Assembly (NCBI RefSeq): GCF_900155425.1
Contig: NZ_LT700191.1
Span: forward strand, 483,918 to 547,917
Direction of reading: 5' to 3'
Source: Parabacteroides massiliensis
GTDB lineage: Bacteria; Bacteroidota; Bacteroidia; Bacteroidales; Tannerellaceae
Length of the DNA stretch: 64,000 nucleotides
The translations under genes and the position numbers were made by a program. Positions 37,380-45,449 of this stretch are shown here, one piece after another. How positions within the stretch are numbered: position 1 is the stretch's first letter; each line of letters starts with the position of its first letter. The notes beneath the pieces are model-generated. The model was not told the origin of the DNA. It did no database searches and saw only the letters and a program-made list of their open reading frames with translations.

Positions 37380-38375
37380 ATGAAACAACTTCTTATCATT
37401 CTTTCGCTTGTGCTCGGAGGCCTGCAACAGGGCCATGCACAGAAACCGAACTTGAAGTTCAACAAAGACGGCAAGTTCAAAATCGTACAGATCACGGATG
37501 TCCACTACATTCACGGGAATCCCAAGTCTGCCATTTCGCTCGAACGTATCAACGAAGTGCTGGATGCAGAAAAGCCGGACTTGGTGCTGTTCACTGGCGA
37601 TGTCATCTACGGCCAGCCGGCGGAGGAAGGGATGCGCACAATCCTGAACTTAGCTGCCAACCGCCAGATACCGTTCGGGGTGACATTCGGCAACCACGAC
37701 AACGAACAGGGACTTACCCGTACCCAGCTGTTCGATATCATACGGACGATCCCGTATAACCTGACCGATTCCGTACCCGGAGTCGCAGGAGCGACCAATT
37801 TTATCCTTCCTCTGAAATCGTCCGATGGAAAGAAAGATGCAGCTGTCCTGTATTGCCTGGACTCACATTCATATTCACAGATCAAGGGGATAGGCGGCTA
37901 CGATTACATCAAGTTCGACCAAATACAATGGTATCGTGAAAACAGTGCGAAATACACGCAACAAAACGGAGGCACTCCCCTGCCCTCGCTGGCATTCTTC
38001 CACATTGCCTTGCCTGAATATAACCAGGCTGCATCAGACGAAACAGCCATCTTGGTAGGGACACGAAAGGAAAAAGCCTGCGCTCCGCAACTTAACTCCG
38101 GCATGTTCGCCTCGATGAAAGAGATGGGGGATATTTTAGGTGTGTTTGTCGGGCATGATCATGACGACGACTATGCTGTTTTCTGGAAAGGCATCCTGCT
38201 GGCCTATGGCCGTTATTCAGGAGGGAACACAGTATATAACAATCTGTCTAACGGAGCCCGCGTAATCGAAATGACCGAAGGTTCAACCAACTTCAAAACC
38301 TGGATTCGCCTGAAAGGCGGAGAGATCATCAACACGGTCAACTACCCTTCGGATTTCATCAAAAAGAAAGACTAA
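37380..38375 (+). CDS. Exported metallophosphoesterase
   Basis: 331 aa with a signal peptide (about 1-20, ending GHAQ). The full calcineurin motif set is present: IVQITDVHY (DxH), LFTGDVIYG (GDxx), VTFGNHDNE (GNHD), LAFFHIALPEY (H) and VFVGHDHDDDY (GHDH). The DxH plus GHDH form suggests a purple-acid-phosphatase/PhoD-like or sphingomyelinase-like phosphomonoesterase or diesterase. It is co-transcribed with the previous phosphoesterase. Together with the lipoprotein phosphodiesterase it gives the locus three phosphoester-cleaving enzymes. Confidence 0.88.
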   Translation: MKQLLIILSLVLGGLQQGHAQKPNLKFNKDGKFKIVQITDVHYIHGNPKSAISLERINEVLDAEKPDLVLFTGDVIYGQPAEEGMRTILNLAANRQIPFGVTFGNHDNEQGLTRTQLFDIIRTIPYNLTDSVPGVAGATNFILPLKSSDGKKDAAVLYCLDSHSYSQIKGIGGYDYIKFDQIQWYRENSAKYTQQNGGTPLPSLAFFHIALPEYNQAASDETAILVGTRKEKACAPQLNSGMFASMKEMGDILGVFVGHDHDDDYAVFWKGILLAYGRYSGGNTVYNNLSNGARVIEMTEGSTNFKTWIRLKGGEIINTVNYPSDFIKKKD

Positions 38376-38400
38376 ATCATGATATAATTAATTCGTTTCC

Positions 38401-38438
38401 AAAACACCTATGTTTTGAAATCAAATCATAGGTGTTTT
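38401..38438. terminator. Bidirectional hairpin between convergent genes
   Basis: AAAACACCTATG (38401-38412) pairs with CATAGGTGTTTT (38427-38438). A/T runs flank both sides, between the phosphoesterase (plus) and DUF4374 (minus) genes. Confidence 0.65.
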
Positions 38439-38480
38439 GAAAACGAATCATATATGTTTTGAAAAGGAGATACTTTGGGT

Positions 38481-40001
38481 TTAATCGTTCTCCATGACGC
38501 GGATCATGTCGAAGTAGAAACCGCCTGCGACTTCGGCACCCTTTTCGACCGTGCCGGTGGCGATGTCGTAGATGTAGATGACAGCGTTTGCATCAGCTTC
38601 AGTGTTCACGCCGATGTAAGCCTTACCGTTGAAGATGACGCTGCGTTGTGAGAATCGTCCTCCGCTATAGGCAATCTCCTTACCGTTGTAGGCGAGGCGT
38701 GTGCGCTGGCCGGTGGCGAGGTCGACGATAGAGTAGTAGTGGCTGTAGCTGTCGATCTTCGTGCCTGAAGCATCGTTACGTCCGTAAACAAGAGCCTTGC
38801 CGTTTCCGAGGTATTGAGCGGTCATCAGTTTGCCATCGGCATCCGGGTAACCATTGTAAGAGGCGTCAAACTCATATTCACCGGCATTGATACGAAGCAG
38901 AAGCCCGCGTTCGATATCTTCATCGGCAAAAGCGGCGAGGTAGAGGTTACCGGCTTCGTCATACATCACGCAGTTTTGCATCAACTCGCCGTAAGCACTA
39001 CCGGCCATTTCGCTGGGGACAGGGGAAACAAGGTTTTGTTCCACTTCCATTGTTTCCGGAGCGATCACGGCAGTACGGAAGTTCGGTTCGTTTTTACTAT
39101 CCATCGAGTTTGTCCCTTGCGTTTTTCCGTAATAGAAATAGAACAGTTTGTTGTCAGCCTGACGGTAAGTCAGGATACCGGATGATGTCAGTTTGCTATA
39201 ACCTTCCGGAACAGAGATGTTCAACTCGCCTTCATCGATAATAGACATGTCGGCCGTGTTCAGTTTTGTCCAAATCACACCCGTCTTTTTACCGTTGGCT
39301 GACATAATCAGCAGGGTGTTGTCGTCCAACCAGGCATGGGTATAAGAACGTACTTTATAAACATTTCCCTTGAACGGACAATCTTTGATCACGACAACTT
39401 TGTTATCCTTGATTTGATACTTCACAAAGCGGTTCTCGTCCGACGGAATCTGGTAATAGTACTTGCCTTTTGAGATACATTCCATCGCATAATCGTTCAG
39501 CTCTGTACCTTCGCCCGTAATGGTGATTACCCCCATATCGGCAGTCAGCTTGCTGATACTGTTGACCACGGTCGTATTCTTGGAACTCATGCCGCCGTGT
39601 TTGCCTACGGTCAGGAAGAGGTCGAAGTGGTATTTGCTTTCGTCAAACGCAGGTGTTTCTTTTGTCACCGTGACGTTGCAAGTGGCTGTGAAACCGCCAT
39701 CGTCCGTCTTAGCGGTGATTGTCGCCGTTCCTTCGGCAACCGCCGTAACGACACCTTTATCTACGGTGGCTACGCTTTCATCCGAGCTGCTCCATGTCAC
39801 CGTAGCGACTGTGGCGTTAGACGGGACTACGGCAGCCGTCAACGTGCCAGTCGTTCCTTCTTTCAATTCCAATGTCTCCGGACCGACCGAGACACCGGTC
39901 ACCGGGACTACTTCCACTTTGTCGTCGTCATCGCAAGCCGTGAACGCAAAGGAAGTCAGGGCTACCATGAACGCAAACAATGCAAATTTGATTTTTTTCA
40001 T
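38481..40001 (-). CDS. DUF4374 lipoprotein with Ig-like domain
   Basis: A 506-aa lipoprotein (lipobox SFAFTACDDDD). Residues 32-110 form a bacterial Ig-like (Big_2) domain (VTGVSVGPETLELKEGTTG, VTWSSSDESVATVDKG). The rest (about 120-506) is the repetitive DUF4374 domain, predicted beta-propeller. To my knowledge XusB of the Bacteroides xenosiderophore system XusABC is a DUF4374 lipoprotein that captures ferric siderophores. Here the divergent genes encode a TonB receptor and a PepSY protein, matching XusA and XusC. A cobalamin riboswitch precedes this gene, so the captured ligand may be a corrinoid or another metal chelate rather than a siderophore. The Ig-like domain is probably a spacer. 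Confidence 0.83.
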   Translation of the reverse strand: MKKIKFALFAFMVALTSFAFTACDDDDKVEVVPVTGVSVGPETLELKEGTTGTLTAAVVPSNATVATVTWSSSDESVATVDKGVVTAVAEGTATITAKTDDGGFTATCNVTVTKETPAFDESKYHFDLFLTVGKHGGMSSKNTTVVNSISKLTADMGVITITGEGTELNDYAMECISKGKYYYQIPSDENRFVKYQIKDNKVVVIKDCPFKGNVYKVRSYTHAWLDDNTLLIMSANGKKTGVIWTKLNTADMSIIDEGELNISVPEGYSKLTSSGILTYRQADNKLFYFYYGKTQGTNSMDSKNEPNFRTAVIAPETMEVEQNLVSPVPSEMAGSAYGELMQNCVMYDEAGNLYLAAFADEDIERGLLLRINAGEYEFDASYNGYPDADGKLMTAQYLGNGKALVYGRNDASGTKIDSYSHYYSIVDLATGQRTRLAYNGKEIAYSGGRFSQRSVIFNGKAYIGVNTEADANAVIYIYDIATGTVEKGAEVAGGFYFDMIRVMEND

Positions 40002-40167
40002 TTCTCTTTGTTTTTAGTTATTCAAATATTAATAATTACATATTATCCGGCATCGAATCGCTTACAGAGAATGTACACATGGAGAAATGATGTCTTTATA
40101 CAAGGATAAAGAATGGCATGGCTCGATGTTTTGTTGCTCTATTCCCCGAAAGCATTAAAACGATGTT

Positions 40168-40365
40168 ATTTTTGGCAGGTCTTCTGACTTGTTCCGTCTT
40201 TGAATGCCTTCCCATCCGGCTTGCGGACAGTGGCTTGTAGCATATTCAAAGAGTTTAGAGTGGAACTTACAGCAGCGGGTCTGTCCGGGATTTGCACCCG
40301 GTTCCCTTTTTAACACCTCCCGTAACGAACGGGTATCGTGGAACCAAAAACTTGTGCAAAATTAC
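40168..40365 (-). ncRNA. Cobalamin riboswitch upstream of the DUF4374 gene
   Basis: Read on the minus strand it contains the core GGGAACCGGGTGCAAATCCC, then GACCCGCTGCTGTAAGT and a B12-box AAGTCAGAAGACCTGCC. This is the order of the cobalamin aptamer. TAATTTTG (40364 to 40357) at its 5' edge is the -7 element, so the RNA starts within the aptamer's first stem. About 165 nt separate the B12 box from the start codon. Adenosyl- or other cobalamin would repress the gene. Confidence 0.9.
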
Positions 40366-40409
40366 GTTCCCCGCTTGATTTGACAAGGGGTTAAGGCTTG
40401 TATTATGGA

Positions 40410-40433
40410 AAAATACCTATAAGTAGGTATTTT
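40410..40433. promoter_or_regulatory. Palindrome between the two riboswitch promoters
   Basis: AAAATACCTA-TAAG-TAGGTATTTT, 10-bp perfect arms, placed about midway between the divergent -7 elements (40357-40364 and 40468-40475). A candidate operator controlling both arms in addition to the riboswitches. Confidence 0.5.
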
Positions 40434-40467
40434 ACTACTACAGAGAACATCCAATCTATAAATTTTA

Positions 40468-40670
40468 TAATTTTGCACCGTTTTTGGTGAAACGCCGGCT
40501 TCCTGCCGGTGTTTAAAAGGGAATCCGGTGGAAAGCCGGAGCAGTTCCCCGCTACTGTATGGTCCGTTTCGCAAGAAATCAAAAAGACCTGCATGCCACT
40601 GTTCCTCAATATCATACCGGGAATGGGAAGGCGTCTGATAGGATCGAGCCAGGAAACCTGCCAAATGCAC
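40468..40670 (+). ncRNA. Cobalamin riboswitch upstream of the TonB receptor gene
   Basis: The core GGGAATCCGGTGGAAAGCC, then CAGTTCCCCGCTACTGTA, and the B12 box GAGCCAGGAAACCTGCC (about 40646-40662) follow in the right order. TAATTTTG (40468-40475) is the -7 element at its 5' edge, the same octamer as in the opposite riboswitch. The TonB receptor ATG is 60 bases downstream. It is expected to switch off the receptor-PepSY-CbiK operon when cobalamin is plentiful. Confidence 0.92.
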
Positions 40671-40729
40671 ATAGATAACTTTTGCTTCCGGGGTAAGAGG
40701 CATCTTTATTTATTTTTATTTATAGCTAT

Positions 40730-42997
40730 ATGAAATCGAAATTTTTTACTGTGGGCATGTTATGCCTGGGAGTAAGTAGTGCCTTTGCGCAAGATTTGTC
40801 CAAAGACACGTTGAGATTGGATGAGGTTGTCATCACTAGCCAGTATGTCAAACCGACCGAAGTCGGCAGGTTACCGGTACCTTTGTCGCAGGCTCCACTT
40901 TCCGTGTCCCGGATGTCAGCCCCGATGATTTCCGACCTTTCTTTGAATTCATTGATCGATGTTGCCCGTAACGTCACGGGAGTCCGCCCGAACAATTCGT
41001 ATGGCGGCTTCCAGTCGTTCTACATTCGTGGTTTCAACACGTTTGTGGTAGTGACAGACGGAATCCGCGACGAACGTCATAACTTATATGCTTCAGCCCC
41101 CAATACAACCTTAGCTTCGATCGAAAGCATCGAGATACTGAAAGGAGCGGCATCCGTCATGTACGGGCATTCGGCACTCGGCGGGGTCATCAGCCTCGTA
41201 CACAAGCAACCGACATCTGTTCCGCGAGTAAATGCGCAAATGAGTATAGGCAGCTGGGGACGCTATTCGATCCAGGGAGGTGCCGGCGGCAACATTGCCC
41301 GGGGCGTCGATTTCAGGACAGACTTCTCCATGAGCGGAGGTGAAGGATGGAGACACACGAACGATCGGGCCTACAATGCCTATTTCGCCTTGAACTTCCG
41401 CCTTAGCGATTATGACAAACTGAACTTTTCCGTCAGTGCGAAAAACGACCGTTACGGGACGGATACCGGACAACCTCATGTCGACAAGGATATTTATGAT
41501 GCAGATGGATCGGTGATCTACCGGCCGGGCGACCTGCCGGAAGGTTTCGACCGCCGTACACGCTACAATGACCCCTTGGACCATCTTGCAGACAAGGACC
41601 TGACTGTGTCTGCCAAATGGACGCACCAGTTCACCAACCCGGACTGGAGCTTGTCGGACTATCTCTCCTACTACTATGACGATCTGGATTATTATGCTTC
41701 CGAGAAGTTGACGTATCTGACATCTTCCGATCCCATATACAACCATTATTATATGAATGGAAACACCAAGACATACATAAGCTTAGATTCCATACAGCGT
41801 GTCGGTTACCAGTTCGCATACAAGGTCAGCCTTTTACAAAATCAATTGGAGTTGAAAGGAAAATTCATGACCGGAGAGGTCAAGCATAACTTCTTGGGTG
41901 GCTATTCTTTCTCATCCCTGTACACCCCTCGCTATACGGCCAATTATGCTGCCGATGCAACCGGTCCCGGGAAAAACGCACATCTCTCCGTCGTCGATCC
42001 TGTCTTGAACCAAGGCGACTTGAATCTGCCTTACCAAAAAAGAAACTTGGCTTGGGAATATATGCATGGCATTTACGTGCAAGACTATTTGAATCTGACA
42101 GACCGGTTATCGGCATTGCTAAGTCTGCGTTATGACCGTTACGACCGGACTTACCAACAGGCTTATACGAAAGACAAAGTCGTAACCTCCAAAGACGAAA
42201 AGGCGCATATCCATGACAATGCGTTGACCTATCGTTTCAGCCTGCTTTACCAGTTCACGGATGCGTTCAACGTTTATGCTTCGACCAGCAATTACTTCAA
42301 GCCGACACGTACGGTAGCTTCGCCGGGATATGTCTATATCGGCAATGACGGCAAGGTGATCGAGCCCAGCGGCAAGAACGTGTTCAGTCCGGAAAAGGGA
42401 TACCAGTATGAGGCCGGATCGCACATCGCATTTTCAGACAAGTTCAATGCCAACATCTCCGGGTTCTACATCCTGCGGAAGAACATGGTTCAAAGCTTAG
42501 GGACAAAAGACGGGCAAACGATTTCGGGACAGGTAGGAAAAGCCGATTCCAAAGGACTTGAAGTGGATATCAACACTCGCCCGTGGCAGCAGTTTAACAT
42601 TAATGCCGGATATACATTCACAGTTGCCAAACTGAAAGAATACGCGAAGAATGACTATGCCGAGAACACACAGGCCGGCAATTACTTGAATCTTGTCCCG
42701 AAGCACATGGCTTACGGATGGGCTTTTTACGACTTTGACCGTTCGTTGAAAGGGTTAAAGTTAGGAGTAGGTTTCAATTATTCGAGCAAAGCATATGTCA
42801 ACACTGCCAATACATTGGAATTCGAGCCTTATGCCATCGCCAACGCAATGGCGGGATATTCATTTAAAAACTGGAAGTTGCAAATGAATATCAACAATAT
42901 CTTCGACAAGAATTATTATATGACTTCCGTCAACACGATCGGCTTCATTCCGGAAGAAGGACGCAATGTGAAGTTTACAGTTTCATTTGACATGTAG
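40730..42997 (+). CDS. Siderophore/corrinoid-type TonB-dependent receptor
   Basis: A 755-aa receptor. A signal peptide (about 1-20, SSAFAQ) is followed by a TonB-box region (LRLDEVVITSQYV), a plug (VARNVTGVRPNN, FYIRGFNTFVVVTDGIRD, IEILKGAASVMYG) and a FhuA/FepA-like barrel ending in VKFTVSFDM. There is no SusC-type extra domain or SusD partner. It is first in the riboswitch-controlled operon; PepSY starts one base after its stop and CbiK follows. The domain style is that of ferric-siderophore receptors, whereas the riboswitch points to cobalamin, cobalt or related tetrapyrroles. The true ligand is open. Confidence 0.9.
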   Translation: MKSKFFTVGMLCLGVSSAFAQDLSKDTLRLDEVVITSQYVKPTEVGRLPVPLSQAPLSVSRMSAPMISDLSLNSLIDVARNVTGVRPNNSYGGFQSFYIRGFNTFVVVTDGIRDERHNLYASAPNTTLASIESIEILKGAASVMYGHSALGGVISLVHKQPTSVPRVNAQMSIGSWGRYSIQGGAGGNIARGVDFRTDFSMSGGEGWRHTNDRAYNAYFALNFRLSDYDKLNFSVSAKNDRYGTDTGQPHVDKDIYDADGSVIYRPGDLPEGFDRRTRYNDPLDHLADKDLTVSAKWTHQFTNPDWSLSDYLSYYYDDLDYYASEKLTYLTSSDPIYNHYYMNGNTKTYISLDSIQRVGYQFAYKVSLLQNQLELKGKFMTGEVKHNFLGGYSFSSLYTPRYTANYAADATGPGKNAHLSVVDPVLNQGDLNLPYQKRNLAWEYMHGIYVQDYLNLTDRLSALLSLRYDRYDRTYQQAYTKDKVVTSKDEKAHIHDNALTYRFSLLYQFTDAFNVYASTSNYFKPTRTVASPGYVYIGNDGKVIEPSGKNVFSPEKGYQYEAGSHIAFSDKFNANISGFYILRKNMVQSLGTKDGQTISGQVGKADSKGLEVDINTRPWQQFNINAGYTFTVAKLKEYAKNDYAENTQAGNYLNLVPKHMAYGWAFYDFDRSLKGLKLGVGFNYSSKAYVNTANTLEFEPYAIANAMAGYSFKNWKLQMNINNIFDKNYYMTSVNTIGFIPEEGRNVKFTVSFDM

Positions 42998-42998
42998 A

Positions 42999-44441
42999 AT
43001 GAAAATCCATCGTTTATTCATAAAAACGCACAGGATACTGGGGATTTGCCTCAGTATCCTGTTCCTTATGTGGTTTGTCAGCGGCATTGTGATGATGTAT
43101 CATACATACCCCCGTGTCGAAAAGGAACAAGCCTTAGCGTTTGCCGAAGACATCGACACGGTCCTGTTGCCGATACAAAATCTGGTGGAAGAGTTGCCGC
43201 TACGAGACCCGGTGAAAAGCATCAGCCTCAACAAACGTGCCGGAGAAAACGTCATTCGCATTTCGACAGAGGAAGAAGAATTCCTTTTGAATGCCCGGAC
43301 AGGGCTTCCCATAGGCAAGTTTTCCTCCGGGCAATTGCAGCAAATTGCGAATCGATGGTCTTCCGGGGATGCGATGCTGAAAGATACACTCAACGAGATC
43401 GACGTTTGGCTGATCGGTGCATATCCGTTCAAAGATTTCCCGGTTTACCATTATTGTTTCCCGGATGAAGAAAAGAGAGAACTCTATTTGTCGTCCAGGA
43501 CAGGAGACGCTTTGCAGTTTACGACATGGAAGTCACGTTTCTGGGCTTGGGTCGGGGCTATCCCCCACTGGATTTATGTCAAGCAGTTCCGGGCACACGG
43601 GCGTCAACCATGGAAAGACATTGTGCTATGGGTTTCAGGAATCGGTATTTTGATGACGCTTTCCGGAATTTATGTCGGTATCCGTTCTTTTCGGATAGCC
43701 CGGAAAAAGCATCACACAGGAACTCCATACCGGAAAAGGCTGTTCCGGTGGCATCATCTGGCCGGCCTTTGTTTCGGATTGTTCACCTTGACGTGGATAT
43801 TCAGCGGGTTTATGTCGTTGGCTCAAGTGCCGCAATGGATATCGAAAGTCCACGAGCCACGCAATGTCCGGGATGAAATAAACGGTTCGTCGTTGGCATT
43901 GGATGCGTACAGGCTGGATTGCCAACGCATATTGGAACAGGAGGGGATCAAGAATCTGACTTGGACGAGTTTAGGAGGATACCCTTGCTACAAGGTAGAA
44001 ACGGAAAAAGAGACTTATCTTGTTGATGCAACCATACCGTCAGAAGTCCGCCGGTTGGAAGTGGACGAAACCTTCTGCCGGGAAATGATGCAACACATTC
44101 GGGGAAAAGAGGTTCCTGTCGAAGTCTCTTTGCTGACAGAATATGACAATTATTATATCAGCCTGAAAAACGCATTGCCGTTGCCGGTCTATAAAATAAA
44201 AGTCCGGGATGCCGATAAGAGTTGTTACTACCTGGATCCGGTAGACGGCAGTTGCCGGTATTTCAACGAGAATACCCGATATCGTGTCTGGATGTACAAA
44301 GGATTGCACTGTTTCAGCACAGTTCTTTTTGCCCGGCACCACACGCTAAGGGATGTTTTGATGTGGATCTTGCTATTGGGTGGATGCGTCTTGTCGGTGA
44401 CCGGAGTGATCCTCTCAATTCGCTATGTGAGTCGTAATTAA
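42999..44441 (+). CDS. PepSY-domain membrane protein
   Basis: 480 aa starting at the ATG at 42999, one base after the receptor stop. Four membrane helices are visible: about 10-32 (ILGICLSILFLMWFVSGIVMMYH), 190-215 region (IVLWVSGIGILMTLSGIYVG), 255-280 (FRWHHLAGLCFGLFTLTWIFSGFM) and 450-475 (LMWILLLGGCVLSVTGVILSI). PepSY-type periplasmic parts lie between them. HRILGI, RWHHLAGL and FARHHTLRD carry paired histidines typical of haem-binding PepSY_TM reductases. XusC and FoxB-like relatives reduce ferric chelates in the periplasm. Here it may reduce the metal of the imported chelate before the exported CbiK acts. Confidence 0.88.
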   Translation: MKIHRLFIKTHRILGICLSILFLMWFVSGIVMMYHTYPRVEKEQALAFAEDIDTVLLPIQNLVEELPLRDPVKSISLNKRAGENVIRISTEEEEFLLNARTGLPIGKFSSGQLQQIANRWSSGDAMLKDTLNEIDVWLIGAYPFKDFPVYHYCFPDEEKRELYLSSRTGDALQFTTWKSRFWAWVGAIPHWIYVKQFRAHGRQPWKDIVLWVSGIGILMTLSGIYVGIRSFRIARKKHHTGTPYRKRLFRWHHLAGLCFGLFTLTWIFSGFMSLAQVPQWISKVHEPRNVRDEINGSSLALDAYRLDCQRILEQEGIKNLTWTSLGGYPCYKVETEKETYLVDATIPSEVRRLEVDETFCREMMQHIRGKEVPVEVSLLTEYDNYYISLKNALPLPVYKIKVRDADKSCYYLDPVDGSCRYFNENTRYRVWMYKGLHCFSTVLFARHHTLRDVLMWILLLGGCVLSVTGVILSIRYVSRN

Positions 44442-44459
44442 TTAAAATGTTTTTGCCAT

Positions 44460-45422
44460 ATGTCTATTTTAAATCGTTTCAGTTTTTTGAAGAATGCCTT
44501 CAATTCTGTTTTAAGGGTGTTTTGTTTATTCTGCATCTTGTCACAATCCGTGCGGGCAGAGGGTAATTTTATGGAATCCGATCTGTTCGGTTCCTTGAAA
44601 GACGGTGAGAAAGGTGCCGTGCTTGTCGTACATTTCGGGACAACCCACGAAGATACGCGTGCCAAGACCATAGATGCCGTCAACAAGAAGATAGCTGAAG
44701 CTTTTCCGGGGATTGAGGTCTGCGAGGCTTGGACATCTCGTATCGTCATGCGTCGTTTGAAAGCGCAAGGCATACAGAAGATGAATCCGGAAGAAGCGCT
44801 CAAGCAGTTGAAAGCAGACGGTTATACCCATATCCTGGTCCAACCCAGCAGTATCATAGACGGGATCGAGACGGAATCGTTGCGTAAAGATATTGCAGCA
44901 CAGCAACAAGATTTCAAAGAAGTACGCTTGAGCATTCCTTTGTTGTACAGCCCGGACGACTATGAAGCGGTGATAAAAGCCATTACCACTCAGCGAGGCA
45001 AGGAAGATGCTGTTCTGCTGGTCGGACATGGCACTTATACACCCAATACGGCACAATACGCCATGCTGGATTATATGCTGAAGGCAAAAGGATTCGACCA
45101 GTGGTTCGTCGGGACCATAGAAGGGTATCCGTCTTTTGACGATGCATTGTCGCAGATCCGGAAAAAAGACTGTAAAACGATCCTGCTGATGCCGTTCTTG
45201 TTTGTTGCCGGCGAACACGTTAAAAACGACATTGCCGGCGACTGGAAAGAAGAGCTGGAAAAGCAGGGATATCACGTAGATGTACTCATGAAGGGACTCG
45301 GAGAGAATCCGGCCATCCAGGATATCATCGTACAACATGCACGTTTCAGTGCCACTCACCAATCCATGGATATCGCAAAGAAGAAAAAAGAATATGCACA
45401 AGGCAAAGAAAAATATGAATAG
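44460..45422 (+). CDS. cbiK: Exported CbiK-type sirohydrochlorin cobaltochelatase
   Basis: A 320-aa class II chelatase. Residues 12-34 form a signal peptide (FNSVLRVFCLFCILSQSVRAEG), so it acts in the periplasm, unlike the 260-aa cytosolic CbiK of anaerobic B12 synthesis. Chelatase motifs: VVHFGTTHEDTRAKT (His58), WTSRIVMRRL, LVGHGTYTPNTAQYAMLDYM (His190, catalytic) and FVAGEHVKNDIAGDW (His253, catalytic). It is last in the B12-riboswitch operon. With no other cobalamin-synthesis genes nearby, a role in inserting or, more likely, removing metal from imported tetrapyrroles is plausible but inferred. Its stop codon lies in a hairpin shared with the convergent gene, and it ends EKYE. Confidence 0.88.
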   Translation: MSILNRFSFLKNAFNSVLRVFCLFCILSQSVRAEGNFMESDLFGSLKDGEKGAVLVVHFGTTHEDTRAKTIDAVNKKIAEAFPGIEVCEAWTSRIVMRRLKAQGIQKMNPEEALKQLKADGYTHILVQPSSIIDGIETESLRKDIAAQQQDFKEVRLSIPLLYSPDDYEAVIKAITTQRGKEDAVLLVGHGTYTPNTAQYAMLDYMLKAKGFDQWFVGTIEGYPSFDDALSQIRKKDCKTILLMPFLFVAGEHVKNDIAGDWKEELEKQGYHVDVLMKGLGENPAIQDIIVQHARFSATHQSMDIAKKKKEYAQGKEKYE

Positions 45423-45449
45423 CTTTATCAAAAGCTATTCATATTTTTC
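45408..45449. terminator. Shared hairpin holding both convergent stop codons
   Basis: A perfect 19-bp stem (45408-45426 with 45431-45449) and a 4-base loop ATCA. The CbiK stop TAG (45420-45422) and, on the other strand, the PPDK-like stop TAG (45435-45437) both lie in it, so each strand reads GAAAAATATGAATAG. The A/T edges give a bidirectional terminator. Confidence 0.85.
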
